DNA of 64,000 bases from Buxus sempervirens (Eukaryota > Streptophyta > Magnoliopsida > Buxales > Buxaceae), in the NCBI GenBank assembly GCA_947561395.2, contig OX387192.1, positions 2,356,001 to 2,420,000 of the forward strand. The letters are read 5' to 3'. Position numbers and translations under genes: made by a program. Shown piece after piece: positions 45,801-55,844 of this stretch. The first letter of the stretch is position 1; each line of letters begins with the position of its first letter. The notes below the pieces were generated by a model. That model was not told the origin of the DNA and made no database searches. It was given only the letters and a program-made list of their open reading frames with translations.

Positions 45801-47838
45801 TAAACATATCCTTATGACCACACATGTGTCTTGAACAACCACTGTCCAAGTACCACATGTTGACATCATGAGCTTTTAAAGCTACATGAACCACATTAGC
45901 AACTAATGAATCTTTTCTTACCCAAATCTGTTTCTCAGAAGTCTTCTGAACATTACCTTCATCAACTACTTGAGTTTTTGAAGGAAGCTTCTTAGACAAA
46001 TTTGAGACTTCCTGATTCAATGTTTCAGTCAATTTTAACAGAGAGTCAAATCTGTTGTATAAGTCCAGGGACTGACTTTGATTTACCTTTCTCTTATTTT
46101 CAAAATATCCATCAGGAAAACCATACAATGCATAACACTTTGGTCTTATATGACCCTTTTTATTGCAGTGATGGCATACAGGTATAAACCTATTTTCAGA
46201 AAAATCAGCATTTCTAGACTTGCCAGCATTTCTAAACTTTACAGATTTAGATTTCTCAGAAGTTGAAGATTTACCTGTTGATCTTACTTCTCCAACAGAG
46301 ATTTTCTGTGAAGATTCCTTGTTTTGATTACTTACACTCATTCTTTTTCCAGCAGAATTTGAGCTTTCAGGAACTTCCTTTGAAGTTGATTCCTCAGTAA
46401 TTTGAAGATTTCCTGCAGAAGAATTTGAAGCATTAGATTTACTTGAATTTGAAACTTTCTCAAATTCAATTACTTTACCTTGTAGTTCAGAAATCTGAGC
46501 TTCCTTTTCTTTTATTTTTTCAGTTTTTTCAGTTAGAGAAGTTACCAGAGAATTTTCTTTAGCATGTTTTTCAAGTAACTTCTGGTTTATTGAATCTATT
46601 TCTGCAAGAGCTTTCTTTCTCTCTGTTTCAGATTCCTTCAATTTTTTACTCAGTTTCTTGATTTTTTTCTGAGCTCTATTGAATTCCTTATAGAGCTGAT
46701 TGTATGCTTCTTGTAGTTCTTCTTCATCATCTGATAAAGTCTCTTTGTTATCTCCTGCAATTCCAGAGATTGAACTACCAGAGGAGGATGAGTAAAAAGA
46801 ATTGAAAGCAGTAAAATTAGCAGACATATCCTCTTCAGATTGTGAAGAATTATCAGTGTTACTGTCATCCCAAGTAACCTGATAATTAGTCTTTTTCTTT
46901 TTATCTTTTGAGGGACAATCAGAGGCAACATGTCCAAATCCTCTACATTTGTAACATTGAACCTCATCATTCTGAGAAGATTTCTTCTCCTTTCTTGGAT
47001 CAGACATTTTCTTATCAGATCTCCTATTAGATCTGTCCATGGATGATGTAGAATTGAATTGTTTCTTTTTAAACATTTTCTTAAACTTTTTGGCTAAGAG
47101 AACAAGTTCATCCATATCAACATCAGAATTATCTGAATCTTCAGTATTTACAGATTTTACAGAATTTAGAGCTATTCCTTTATTTCTTTTTGGAATATTC
47201 AGATCTAGCTCATAAGTCTGTAAAGATCCTACCAGATCTTCAATTCTCATGTTATCTACATCTTTTGCCTCTTGTATGGCAGTTACTTTAGGTCTGAATC
47301 TTTCAGGCAAAGATCTTAAGATTTTTCTAATAACCTTTGATGTAGAGATTTTTTCTCCAAGATTAAAACTAGAATTAACAATATCAGAGAGTTTAGCATA
47401 AAACTCATCAAAAGACTCATCATCTTTCATATACAAAGTTTCGAAAGATGTAGTAAGTCTCTGAAGTCTGGACACCTTGACAGCTGAGGTTCCTTCATGA
47501 GTGACCTCTAGGATGTCCCAAGCTTCCTTAGCAACTTCACATGAGGAAATTCTCCTGAATTCCTCAACACTAACAGCACAAAATAAGGCATTCATTGCCT
47601 TGTTATTCCATCCACATTGATCAGATTCAGTTTTAGTCCACTGATCATGAGGTTTGGGGATCACAACACCTACTTCTGTTGTGATCACAGGTAGATGATA
47701 ACCATTACAAACCGAGAGCCAGACACGCTCATCGATTGATTTCAGGTAAGCTCTCATTCTTGCTTTCCAGTAAGAATAATTGTTACCTTCAAATAAAGGA
47801 GGTCTAGAGGCAGATCCTCCTTCTTTTCCAAAATCCAT
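42874..47838 (-). pseudogene. gag-pol of the copia element, two nonsense codons
   Basis: One frame of about 1655 codons, interrupted only by TAA at 43563-43561 and TAG at 43245-43243. Domains by residue: N-terminal gag ([18 protein letters not shown], 11-28), CCHC knuckle 295-308 ([14 protein letters not shown]), coiled coil ~375-465, second CCHC 555-568 ([14 protein letters not shown]), protease DSG 665-667, integrase zinc region (H790, H795, C825, C828), DD35E core (D856, D922, E958) and RT with YVDD at 1341-1344. RNase H follows after the first stop (YTDADWAGCMDDRKSTSGG; later FCDNQSAINISKNP and KHIDIRHHFI). The INT-before-RT order defines Ty1-copia; two knuckles and the coiled coil fit the SIRE group. 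Only RNase H and the end of RT are affected, so relatives may still be active. Confidence 0.93.
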
Positions 47839-47883
47839 GCTATAGATCTAGATCACACTATGTATAGCAATTCAAAGTGAATT

Positions 47884-47896
47884 GGCTTTGATACCA
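47884..47896 (-). promoter_or_regulatory. tRNA-iMet primer-binding site of the copia element
   Basis: TGGTATCAAAGCC on the minus strand, two bases after the 5' LTR. The standard initiator-Met site is TGGTATCAGAGC, one base different. Confidence 0.88.
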
Positions 47897-47898
47897 CT

Positions 47899-48932
47899 TG
47901 AAAGAGTAGAGGACTACTCTTAAGGTCCACGATCTATAACGATTCAGAATTTAACAATTTCGGAAACGGTACACAAAGAATTATACGAGGAAACCTGGAT
48001 CCAGATCCAGGAAAAACCTCGAGTCTATATGAGGCGACTAACCCTTCAAAATCCACTATTGAATGAGAAGACAATTACAAAGGAGAACATACTTAACCTT
48101 TACAATTTGACTCACTCAACAGCAATCCACAGTTCGAATCCACGAACTGCTACACAGCTTGAATCCACAAGCTGCAGAACACGATCAGTCCAGATCGCAA
48201 ACAATCACTCTCCAGTGATCCACAGTTCGAATCCACGAACTGCAACACAGCTTGAATCCACAAGCTGCAGGACACGATCAATCCAGATCGCAGCAATCCT
48301 CTCAGAATCCACTGAGACGATCCAATGCAGTAGGAATCCACCTACGCATCAATCAAGGTCGATCACCAGTCCAGGCAATCACACGATCAGATGAAGTTCT
48401 GAATTGAAGAAGAATCCACTGTCTTCAATTCCAGGCGATCTATCTCAGATCTCCTCCTCACTCAATCGTCGACTCTCTAAAGAAGATTTGATCGAATCTC
48501 AAAAACCTCAAGATTCGAAAAGCAAATGATCCAAAGGAAAAAGTCAAATTAAGAATTACAACTCGTCTATTTAAAGAATAAAACACAGATCGCGTCGAGC
48601 GCTGGTAGCGTCGTGAAGCGATCGAAGTAGACGGCTGGTAGCGAACTCATGTCCCGCTCAGAGTGAGTTGAATCTGTTAAAAGCGCGCTGCTAGTGAGCT
48701 GCTAGCGGGAGAGTACGCGGCAGGTGCACGATCCTTGCTTTTGACACACGAATTTCCTTATGTGCTGCCAGCGGGGTGGCAGCGGCGTGGTAGCAGTGAG
48801 GTGGCACCAACTTCTTCTTCTTTACTGAATTTACTGAATTTTCATTGTTTAATCTGCACATCTTGAAGCTTCATTAGAAACCTAATTTGTCAATCATTTG
48901 CCATAACAGGAGTGTGAGTTTTCACACTTACA
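47899..48932 (-). repeat. 5' LTR of the copia element
   Basis: Same length as the 3' LTR (1034 bp) and nearly identical. It carries the same GCTGCTAGCG-type dyads (about 48611-48812). The 121-codon open frame present in both LTRs is a shadow of repetitive LTR sequence, not a gene. Confidence 0.95.
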
Positions 48933-48937
48933 GCTCA

Positions 48938-49447
48938 ACTTCCATTTCATTAACATTTTGGATTAGATTGCTTGACGAAACATTTGATGTAGAATCAAGT
49001 ACTTGATAATGCCTAAATAAACGGTCCATTGCTTCCCTCACTTTTCTAGTAAATTCCACTGCCTTCTCAATTGGGTAAACTCTTGAATAACAAAACTTCA
49101 CATACTTCAACTTATATCTGGGGTCCAAAACCACTGCAATCAATAGCATCATATTCACTTTATCAATGTTTCCCCAATACTTATCAAAATTTTCTCTCAT
49201 CTTCTTTGCCATATCACACAAACAAGGATCATCACTGTTCGACCATTGAATTAAAAGACTTTCAATTCCATAAACTTCATGAAAATAAACATTAGAAGTT
49301 ATATACAATGATCCCGACAAACGCTTTGTAGCCTCATAAAAATTTTTAAGAAATTTACATAAAACCTTTGCCTTTTCGCAATCTAATTCACTTGGGGGCC
49401 CATTCTTCAACTCTGTCAAAAAATGTACATCATCCTCTTCAAGACGC
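48938..49447 (-). pseudogene. hAT transposase, middle part
   Basis: Encodes the RNase H-like catalytic-domain region of a plant hAT transposase: YGIESLLIQWSNSDDPCLCD, MAKKMRENFDKYW, NMMLLIAVVLDPRYKLKYVK, the hAT DUF4413-type segment. It is cut on the upstream side at 49447 by the antisense LTR and on the downstream side by the copia LTR at 48932. The BED zinc-finger N-terminus is not in the window. Confidence 0.87.
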
Positions 49448-50643
49448 TGTGCGCGCTTGAAAAACGGTCGCACTGGTAGAAAACGGGAAATCGGAGTCGC
49501 CACCGCCTGATGGGGTGCAGGCAGACACCTGGGTGCCTAAGTTAGTCTAATTGGTTGGTTTGCGGCGTGAGATTCTAAGTAAGGTCTCATTTGTGGTTCG
49601 GGGAAGTCCGTAGACACCCCGATCCACCCTGTCGGTTGACAGGTCCCAAAGAGCTTCCTAGGTTTGAGTCAGCTGTCCATTTTGGTTTTCACCCGGTTCC
49701 TAATCCAGCATGCCATTTTATTTATGTCTCGGCGGGATCATCTGAGTGGTGTGGGTCCCTTTAGTTGATTTTATCTTGCTTGAATTAGGTGATCTGTGTC
49801 TGATGGTGTGGGCCCCGTTGGAAGGTCCACGGTGTCCTTGGTGGGCTTGGGTAAGCCCATGTACTCATGTGGGCCTCTGTCTAAGCCTAGGAGGCCCTGT
49901 AGGCTTTGGTGAAGTGAATTGATTTTTCCGTAAAGTTTAATTTGGGCATTTATGTGGTTTCCCTATAACAAATGGGTCTGCATTGATTTGCGGGCCCCTA
50001 GGTGGGCCCCCATGATGGTTGCCAAAACGTTTTCAAATTATCTTATTTAAATTCACCAAAGGGTTGTGGACATTGGGGCTTGGGGCTCGTAGTCCAATCT
50101 TAGGCTTGCAAGCCCATGTTCCTAAAGTTTAGGGTTTTAAACCCTCACTTGGTTGGTTGGTGGGCTTTGACGGGCCCGATAGGCCCTTGCCCTTGGTCTC
50201 GGCCAAACCACGCAATTTAAACATCGTTCCACAAACAAAGTTAGGGTGGGCCGCATTAGGTTTGGCCCATCCGATTTGATTGGTTAATTTCACTTAATTT
50301 TGCTTATTTGCATGCTTTCCGGTTCATCGGGCTTGGTGGGCCCCGTTGGAAGGCCCACGGATGTTCCAAATTGGACCGAGGGTCCAGGTCCCATGTCGGG
50401 TTTCCGGATGACCCGGAAACCCTACCGGTTCGCTTGGTTCACTTGTGAGGTTATTCAAATTAACAAAAACCAAAAGTCACACCCAACCATGCATTTTTAA
50501 GGGCTTTGCAATGGGGGTGGTTTTTGGGCTTCCTAGGAGGTTCTAGTGACCATGTGGGCCCCTGTGTGGGCCCACAGTGGTGCAAAGTGTGGGGGAATAC
50601 CCCATTTTGGGTCTCTCTAGGGACCTTTGAACCATGGGTGAGG

Positions 50644-50720
50644 GGGAGAAGGCTACGGGCTTTGCCTTCTCCCATTTACATCCAAATCAGCAGTGAAACA
50701 GGGACTTGAGTGTCCCTGTT
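50644..50720. repeat. Two adjacent perfect hairpins
   Basis: GGGAGAAGGC (50644-50653) pairs with GCCTTCTCCC (50664-50673). AACAGGGAC (50697-50705) pairs with GTCCCTGTT (50712-50720). The loops are 10 and 6 nt. Nearby GGGCCC palindromes extend the structured zone to about 50550. Confidence 0.85.
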
Positions 50721-52204
50721 TTTTTGGCATCTTCATTCCATAAATCCACAAGCAATCAAATAAGGTAAAAGGGGGACAACCACATAGGTCTTGGTGGCAT
50801 GACTTAAACCCTAATAAGTACTCACATAACATGTACATATGAAGCGAAGTGGGTGCTCATGTAAACAAATTAAATAATAATGCAAGTAAAAAAGAGTGAC
50901 CTAGCATGCTTCTAATGGAGAAGTGTGCATGTACTCAAGAAATACAAATGTACATAGGCATGCTACACAAATTTATAAAGAGAAACCACGCTGCAGGTGA
51001 GCCAAACCAGCAGCTGTTTGGAGGGGATTAGCATGCTAAAAGGGGGCTAGAAATAGAGGGAAAGTGACCTAGCATGCCACTAAGTTGGCGATAGGTGTGT
51101 GCACTTGGTGTGCGTGCAAGTAATGGTTCTACCATGCAAACATATTTGAATAAAAGCATGCTGTAGGTGCCTTGGACAGCAGCTAGTAATGGTGATTGAC
51201 CATGCCAAAAGGGTTGGAAACCATGGGGATTAGGGAGGGGGAAAGCCACCCCTCATTCGGGATACTAACATGCTGAACCTAGGGGGTTTTGGTGGGGTGA
51301 AGGAGCACTTTAATGGACCCAATACAGCAAGCTATGGGGGGGCATAACAACGGCCAAATGGAGGGGCTTATCAATATACAATACCACAAACTAAAAGGGG
51401 CTAAGGAGGACTCAAAAACAATAGCATTCCGAAGGAGAAAGGGGAACACATTTATACATGTGAGTATGCATATTTCAAAATCAATAAATCCTACCCAAGA
51501 GAGAACCATTCATCATGAGAAAACACACAAAAATAGGAATGAAAACCACAAAGAAAGGGAGCAAAGGGATAGTGGGGCTTACGTAGGGGGTACATTGGAT
51601 GAGATAGAAGAGGAACATACTCCTCCTTTTGATGAAAATAAAGCACAAATAAAAGAAATACAGCAGCCAAACAATAACCTATGAACCCTCTAAATTAGTC
51701 AAAAATGATCTCCTTCCTCTCTTTATATTACCGGAAGCTATTCCCCCCTTACCATGGGGTTATCTACAAATTTAGGCTAGCATGAACTCAAGACAAGGGG
51801 GTGAAACATACCATGATAAGAACAGCAAATGTATGACACTAGAAAAGAAATAAAAAGTGCTCCAATCATGCTAATATTCAAGTATGTTAAATAAAAATAC
51901 ATAAGGGAACTCACCTTGAGTTTACAAAACCGTTTAGAGTATTCTTGACCTCCTCTTGTACTGGAGTAGCACTTGAGCAACACTTCCTCTTCTCCAAATG
52001 CACTCCAAAGATCTCTTTTAGTGTTTAGAAGGAAGAAATAAGTGTAGAGAAGTGATTAGAAGAGATTTGAGTAGGGTTTCAAGGCTTGAGATGGGGTTGG
52101 AGTGGGTTTTGGGATCATTTGGATAAGGTGGGGTTGCTAGAGAAAAGGGAGAGAGGTTGGAAAGAATGGAGAGAGATGGGAGAGATGGAGTTAGGAGAAG
52201 TGTG

Positions 52205-52643
52205 AGAGATGGAGGGATGACATGTGTCATGGAGAGAGGGGTTGGGAGATGAGGTTGTGTTGGAAGATGGAGGGTTGGGTTAATGGAGATGGTTAGTGGG
52301 GTGTTGGGAGATGGCGGGTTGGGTTAATGGAGATGGTTAGTGGGGTGTTGGGAGATGGAGGGTTGACATGTGTGATGGAGAGAGGGGTTGGGAGATGGAA
52401 GGTTGTCTTGGAAGATGGAAGGTTGGGTTAATGGAGATGGTTAGTGGGGTGTTGGGAGATGGAGGGTTGGGTTAATGGAGATGGTTAGTGGGGTGTTGGG
52501 AGATGGAGGGTTGAGTTAATGGAAATGGTTAGTGGGGTGTTGGGAGATGAAGAGGTGTGTTGGGAGATGGAGAGAGGGACATGTGGCAATTGGTTAGAGG
52601 GGTGTTGGGAGATGAAGAGGTGTGTTGGGAGATGGAGAGAGGG
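52205..52643. repeat. G-rich ~44-bp minisatellite
   Basis: The core TTGGGTTAATGGAGATGGTT plus AGTGGGGTGTTGGGAGATGG is repeated about five times between 52274 and 52545, with partial and rearranged copies on both sides. Element B begins directly at its right edge. Confidence 0.9.
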
Positions 52644-52740
52644 TGTAGACACCCCAAATTGCACTGCCAAATGAGAAAATAATAAAAACATGTAATTAGA
52701 GCTTAAAACAGGTCAAAAAAAGCCTAAAAATAGAATGAAC

Positions 52741-52853
52741 AGGCTTTGCCCGTATTGGATTCACGGGCCTATCTCGCCCGCAAAATATCTACGGGCAGGC
52801 GCGCCCGTAGTATCAATACGGTCACCATTGGACCGTAAATCATTTACGGGCAT
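52741..52853. repeat. CGGGC/GCCCG dyad array in U3 of LTR B
   Basis: Units include CGGGCCTATCTCGCCCG, ACGGGCAGGCGCGCCCGT and ACGGTCACCATTGGACCGT. It ends 190 bp upstream of the TATA box. The same type recurs at 55553-55672. Confidence 0.88.
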
Positions 52854-53042
52854 TAAAGACACGTGCAAGTTTTGTCATCCTCTCGATTTCCGAGCTTTAT
52901 TTGAAGTCCAATATATCTTTAAACGAGCGAATTAAGTATTTTATTCGCTGAAGCCACTATGGATGGGCATTATCTCTATATTTCACTCTATCCTGAGAAT
53001 CAGGATATATCCTTCTGGACCAACCATGCCCCTGGGTGTGTC

Positions 53043-53050
53043 TATAAATA
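53043..53050 (+). promoter_or_regulatory. TATA box of LTR B
   Basis: TCTATAAATAGAGGCTCTTT; same position and context as in LTR A and in the solo LTR (minus strand, near 17112). Transcription is expected to start near 53073. Confidence 0.75.
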
Positions 53051-53153
53051 GAGGCTCTTTCCTCAAGCAAAAGGCCACGAAATTTTGAGTCCAAGGAATT
53101 CTAAGAAGCTCCAAGAGAAGAGAAAGGAACTCCTGCTGCTCTGCCTGCTCAAT

Positions 53154-53163
53154 CCAGGTAAGT
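53154..53163 (+). promoter_or_regulatory. Splice donor in LTR B (CCAG/GTAAGT)
   Basis: A perfect plant donor with GT at 53158, ~85 nt after the expected start site. Paired with the acceptor at 56853 it would remove 3696 nt containing the rest of the LTR, the PBS and all leader repeats. Confidence 0.68.
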
Positions 53164-54303
53164 CCCCTATCCCTTTTTATTTTCTGTCTTCAATTCTAGA
53201 TGTAATAGGATCATCTCTATTGCTGTAGAATAAGGCCATATCTGTTTTTGTATTCCTAAACCTGCCTCCAAGTACCTCAAGGGTCTCTCTAGCCGTAAAA
53301 CGTGAAGAGAGAACTAGGGGAAAGGGGAACAGGTGGATCCGTAGGGTAGACCCCCATGTGCTCTAATTTGTGAGATATGGCTGCTTTGAATATCCTGATC
53401 ATGTTTTAATTGTTTTTATGATGAATCTGAATGAATGACATGAGTCTATGATGTTTATAGCATGAGATCCGCTCTTTTTTGCCAAAATTTGGATTTTTGC
53501 CACTTTTGCACCTACAGCACTGTTTTCGTGATTTTTGTGGTTTTAGGCTAGGATCCTGGATTTATCATGATCAATATGGTAGATCTGGATCCAGAAGCCT
53601 GAAAGTAAATTCTAGGGTTTCATGAGATGTTTTTTAAATTGTTTTTCATTATTGAGAGAAGACCCTACGGTCTAAATTCTCCCCTTTTGGTGTTTTTTCA
53701 TCAACGTGGGTATTTTTGGTTTTTATTTTCAGATTTAATGTGAAATTTGGGCTTTATCTATGTCCTGGACTATTCAAGTTCAATTTTGAAATATTTTATA
53801 AAAATCATATTTTTCCAGATTTCTAGAATTTTGACTTGAAGCCAGATTTTTGGATTTTTCACTTTAAATTGATTTTATTTGATTTCATCTCAATTTTGTT
53901 TTGATCATGAAACCCTAGGAATGGTATGATCATGTTTGATAGCTCTGGATCAATAAGACTATTCATATGAAAAAACCATACAATTTTGCTTTTTTGTGAT
54001 TTTTCCTGATTTTTATAGCAAGCCTTTTTTATTTGTAAAACATGAACAATGCCTGGCAACCACCTTGTGTGGATGAATAGGGGTGCCTAACACCTTCCTC
54101 TGTTCATAACTTAATCCCCTTACCCATCTCTGGTTGTTTTTTTAGGAGGGTTATTTTTACCCTAAAATTTGCCTTTTGTGCTTATTTAATATTTTGGTGT
54201 CCATTCACACCTAAATTGAATGGTGGCGACTCTTTGTTTTATATAATCCCGTGTGATGATTGGGGAAATCATTAGATTTGCTTTTTTTCCCATGTCTCAC
54301 AAC

Positions 54304-54322
54304 TGGCGACTCTGCTGGGGAC
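54304..54322 (+). promoter_or_regulatory. Primer-binding site of element B (tRNA-Arg type)
   Basis: TGGCGACTCTGCTGGGGAC starts two bases after the LTR terminus. Confidence 0.88.
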
Positions 54323-55552
54323 TTGTGGATTTGAGCCTTTTTGGTGTTTGTTCATGTTTTTGACTTTTTTGATTTGCTTGCTATTTTGTGTTTTTAGCAT
54401 GTCTTTGTTTTGCTTGCTGTTTGGTGTTCTTAAGCATGTGGGATAGGTTGTAAATCTGATTTATTGCTTAAGAATCCATGGGGGTAGAAACATGCTTCTA
54501 GAAACATGCATAGGGGAGGTTTATTTTGATAAACCATGCTTATTTCTTGCTGTATTTTAATATGCATGTTCTAATTTTCAGCATGCTTTCTATGGTGTAT
54601 TTTGGATATATAATATGAGCGTATGTTGACATGATTTGGATGATTTTTTATGAGCATGTTTTGGGTGCTATAGGATTGCTTTATTTACTTGTTTATTTTA
54701 AATATGCTTTCCTATTATGCCTTGGTTTGTTTATGCATGGCTGCGAAAAGAGTGGCAAGGGTTTGGGACGTTGTGAATGTGACCTATTTTTACAATGCAC
54801 TGTGCACCTTTTATTTTTTTTACACGGCCTACCCTTAACCTATAGGAAGTTGAACCCGAATGTGTGTAGCTTGGCGCAACGAGGTCGATACTTCGGAAAG
54901 CGAAAGTGAAAACATTCACCTTAGAACTTTGAGCTAATGATGTGATGATAATGTGGATCTGGGATTCTGGTCATCACTAGGCTTGAGTGCTAAGTTGCCA
55001 TTAAGCCAAAACCTAAAACCCCTACGCTTGAAGGTGGAGTTACACGTTTTTGGCTAAATTACACAATTACGTGGGAATATGGGGTTGTATGATTGTGGGA
55101 AGGCCGTGTGCATGGCTTACAAACCAGGGCATAATGCGGATGCTATATTCAAGGTAAACAAGGTAACAAGGTAATCCTATTGTTTTGCATTATTATCATG
55201 TCATAGGGGTGTCATGGTGCCCACTGGTTTGGGATAAACTTGGTCCCAAAATATGCAAGTTTGATAAAGTTGGTACAGCCCATAGGAAGAGTTTCTAACT
55301 CTGTTTAGAATCAATCCTACCCTATGTTCATACAAGAGGCAACAAAAGGGTACCAAATTCTTGAGTATGATGTCAATTTGGAGGGTACATGTGCCCTCCC
55401 AAGCATGTGTTTTACAAATAGGTCAAAGTCCACTTTGGGACAGTTTAGAAGCTCTGTACTGGGTGAACCGTACGTTTGGATGAGCAATTAAAGTGATCAA
55501 ACCACTAAAAACTGGAAAAATATAACAGGGTTCCGTAAAACTGCATTTAGTA
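54323..55552 (+). other. Non-coding leader of element B with block conserved in A
   Basis: 54733-55445 matches 11114-11830 of element A in order and without coding potential. Best-kept stretches are CTATAGGAAGTTGAACCCGA and ACTTCGGAAAGCGAAAGTGA. 54323-54732 is T-rich and not recognised. Confidence 0.6.
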
Positions 55553-55672
55553 CACGGGCTGGGCTTGCCCGTATTGGTTATACGGGCTAGGCTCGCCCGT
55601 GGATTGCGTACGGTCACGGCAGGCTCGCAATTTGAATACGGGCAGGGCTGGACCGTAATGTGTATACGGTTT
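55553..55672. repeat. Internal CGGGC/GCCCG dyad array of element B
   Basis: Units such as ACGGGCTGGGCTTGCCCGT and ACGGGCTAGGCTCGCCCGT, then ACGGTC...GGACCGT halves. Same family and unit style as the U3 array at 52741-52853. Confidence 0.87.
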
Positions 55673-55769
55673 TCTCGGAATATTCAACTTTAATCAGTTT
55701 TTCCCACTAAAATATTCTTTTAACCTTTAAATAATGATAAAGGGAAACAAGTTTGAATAAAATGCTTCA

Positions 55770-55810
55770 AAAAAAAAAAAAAACAAACAAACAAACAAAC
55801 AAACAAAATA
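55770..55810 (+). repeat. Poly(A)-(CAAA)n microsatellite
   Basis: About 15 A followed by six CAAA units. Confidence 0.9.
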
Positions 55811-55844
55811 ATTAAAAGAAAAAATGTGAGAGAAAGGTTCCTTG

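Larger units (their letters stand above)
38878..48932 (-). mobile_element. SIRE-like Ty1-copia retrotransposon, 10,055 bp, TSD GCTCA
   Basis: Two 1034-bp LTRs (38878-39911 and 47899-48932) bound a complete antisense element. GCTCA is duplicated exactly at 38873-38877 and 48933-48937. Order on the minus strand: 5' LTR, tRNA-iMet PBS, gag-pol, spacer with an internal dyad and TATA, extra ORF, polypurine tract, 3' LTR. By eye the LTRs differ at only about four positions, so the insertion is recent. It sits in the coding sequence of the hAT transposase. Confidence 0.95.
36353..49447 (-). mobile_element. hAT transposon inside element C (interrupted, one end seen)
   Basis: The left end TAGGGCTGCAACTCGGTTCG is typical of plant hAT terminal repeats. 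It is followed by many GGTTCGGTTCGG / CCGAACCGAACC subterminal motifs in both orientations (36365-36590). The transposase gene runs antisense (38877-38385 and 49447-48938). The copia element (38878-48932) and the LTR at 49448 interrupt it. The 5' part of the transposase gene and the right terminal repeat are not in the window. Confidence 0.82.
49448..52643 (-). mobile_element. Antisense Tat LTR (C-related family), right end uncertain
   Basis: It begins TGTGCGCGCTTGAAAAACGG like the solo LTR at 20860 and aligns with it for about 1 kb (to ~50450), including the PBS-like motif (49493-49502) and the GTGTGGGTCCCTTTA region. Beyond 50450 it diverges into hairpins, AT-rich sequence and a minisatellite. 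It inserted in the hAT transposase gene. The LTR start expected near 52.4-52.6 kb was not recognised; it may be truncated at the element B boundary (52644). Confidence 0.65.
52644..54301 (+). mobile_element. 5' LTR of Tat-type element B
   Basis: It runs from TGTAGACACCCCAAATTGCA to CATGTCTCACA (1658 bp). It holds a CGGGC/GCCCG dyad array (52741-52853), TATAAATA (53043-53050), donor CCAG/GTAAGT (GT at 53158), the GGGTGCCTAACACCTTCC block near 54083, and the PBS-like TGGCGACTCT at 54224-54233. The 3' LTR is outside the window. Confidence 0.9.

Noticed and set aside
52205-52643. Minus-strand ORF (52485-52691) with repeated LHLPTPH motifs
   Set aside because: By-product of the 44-bp minisatellite.
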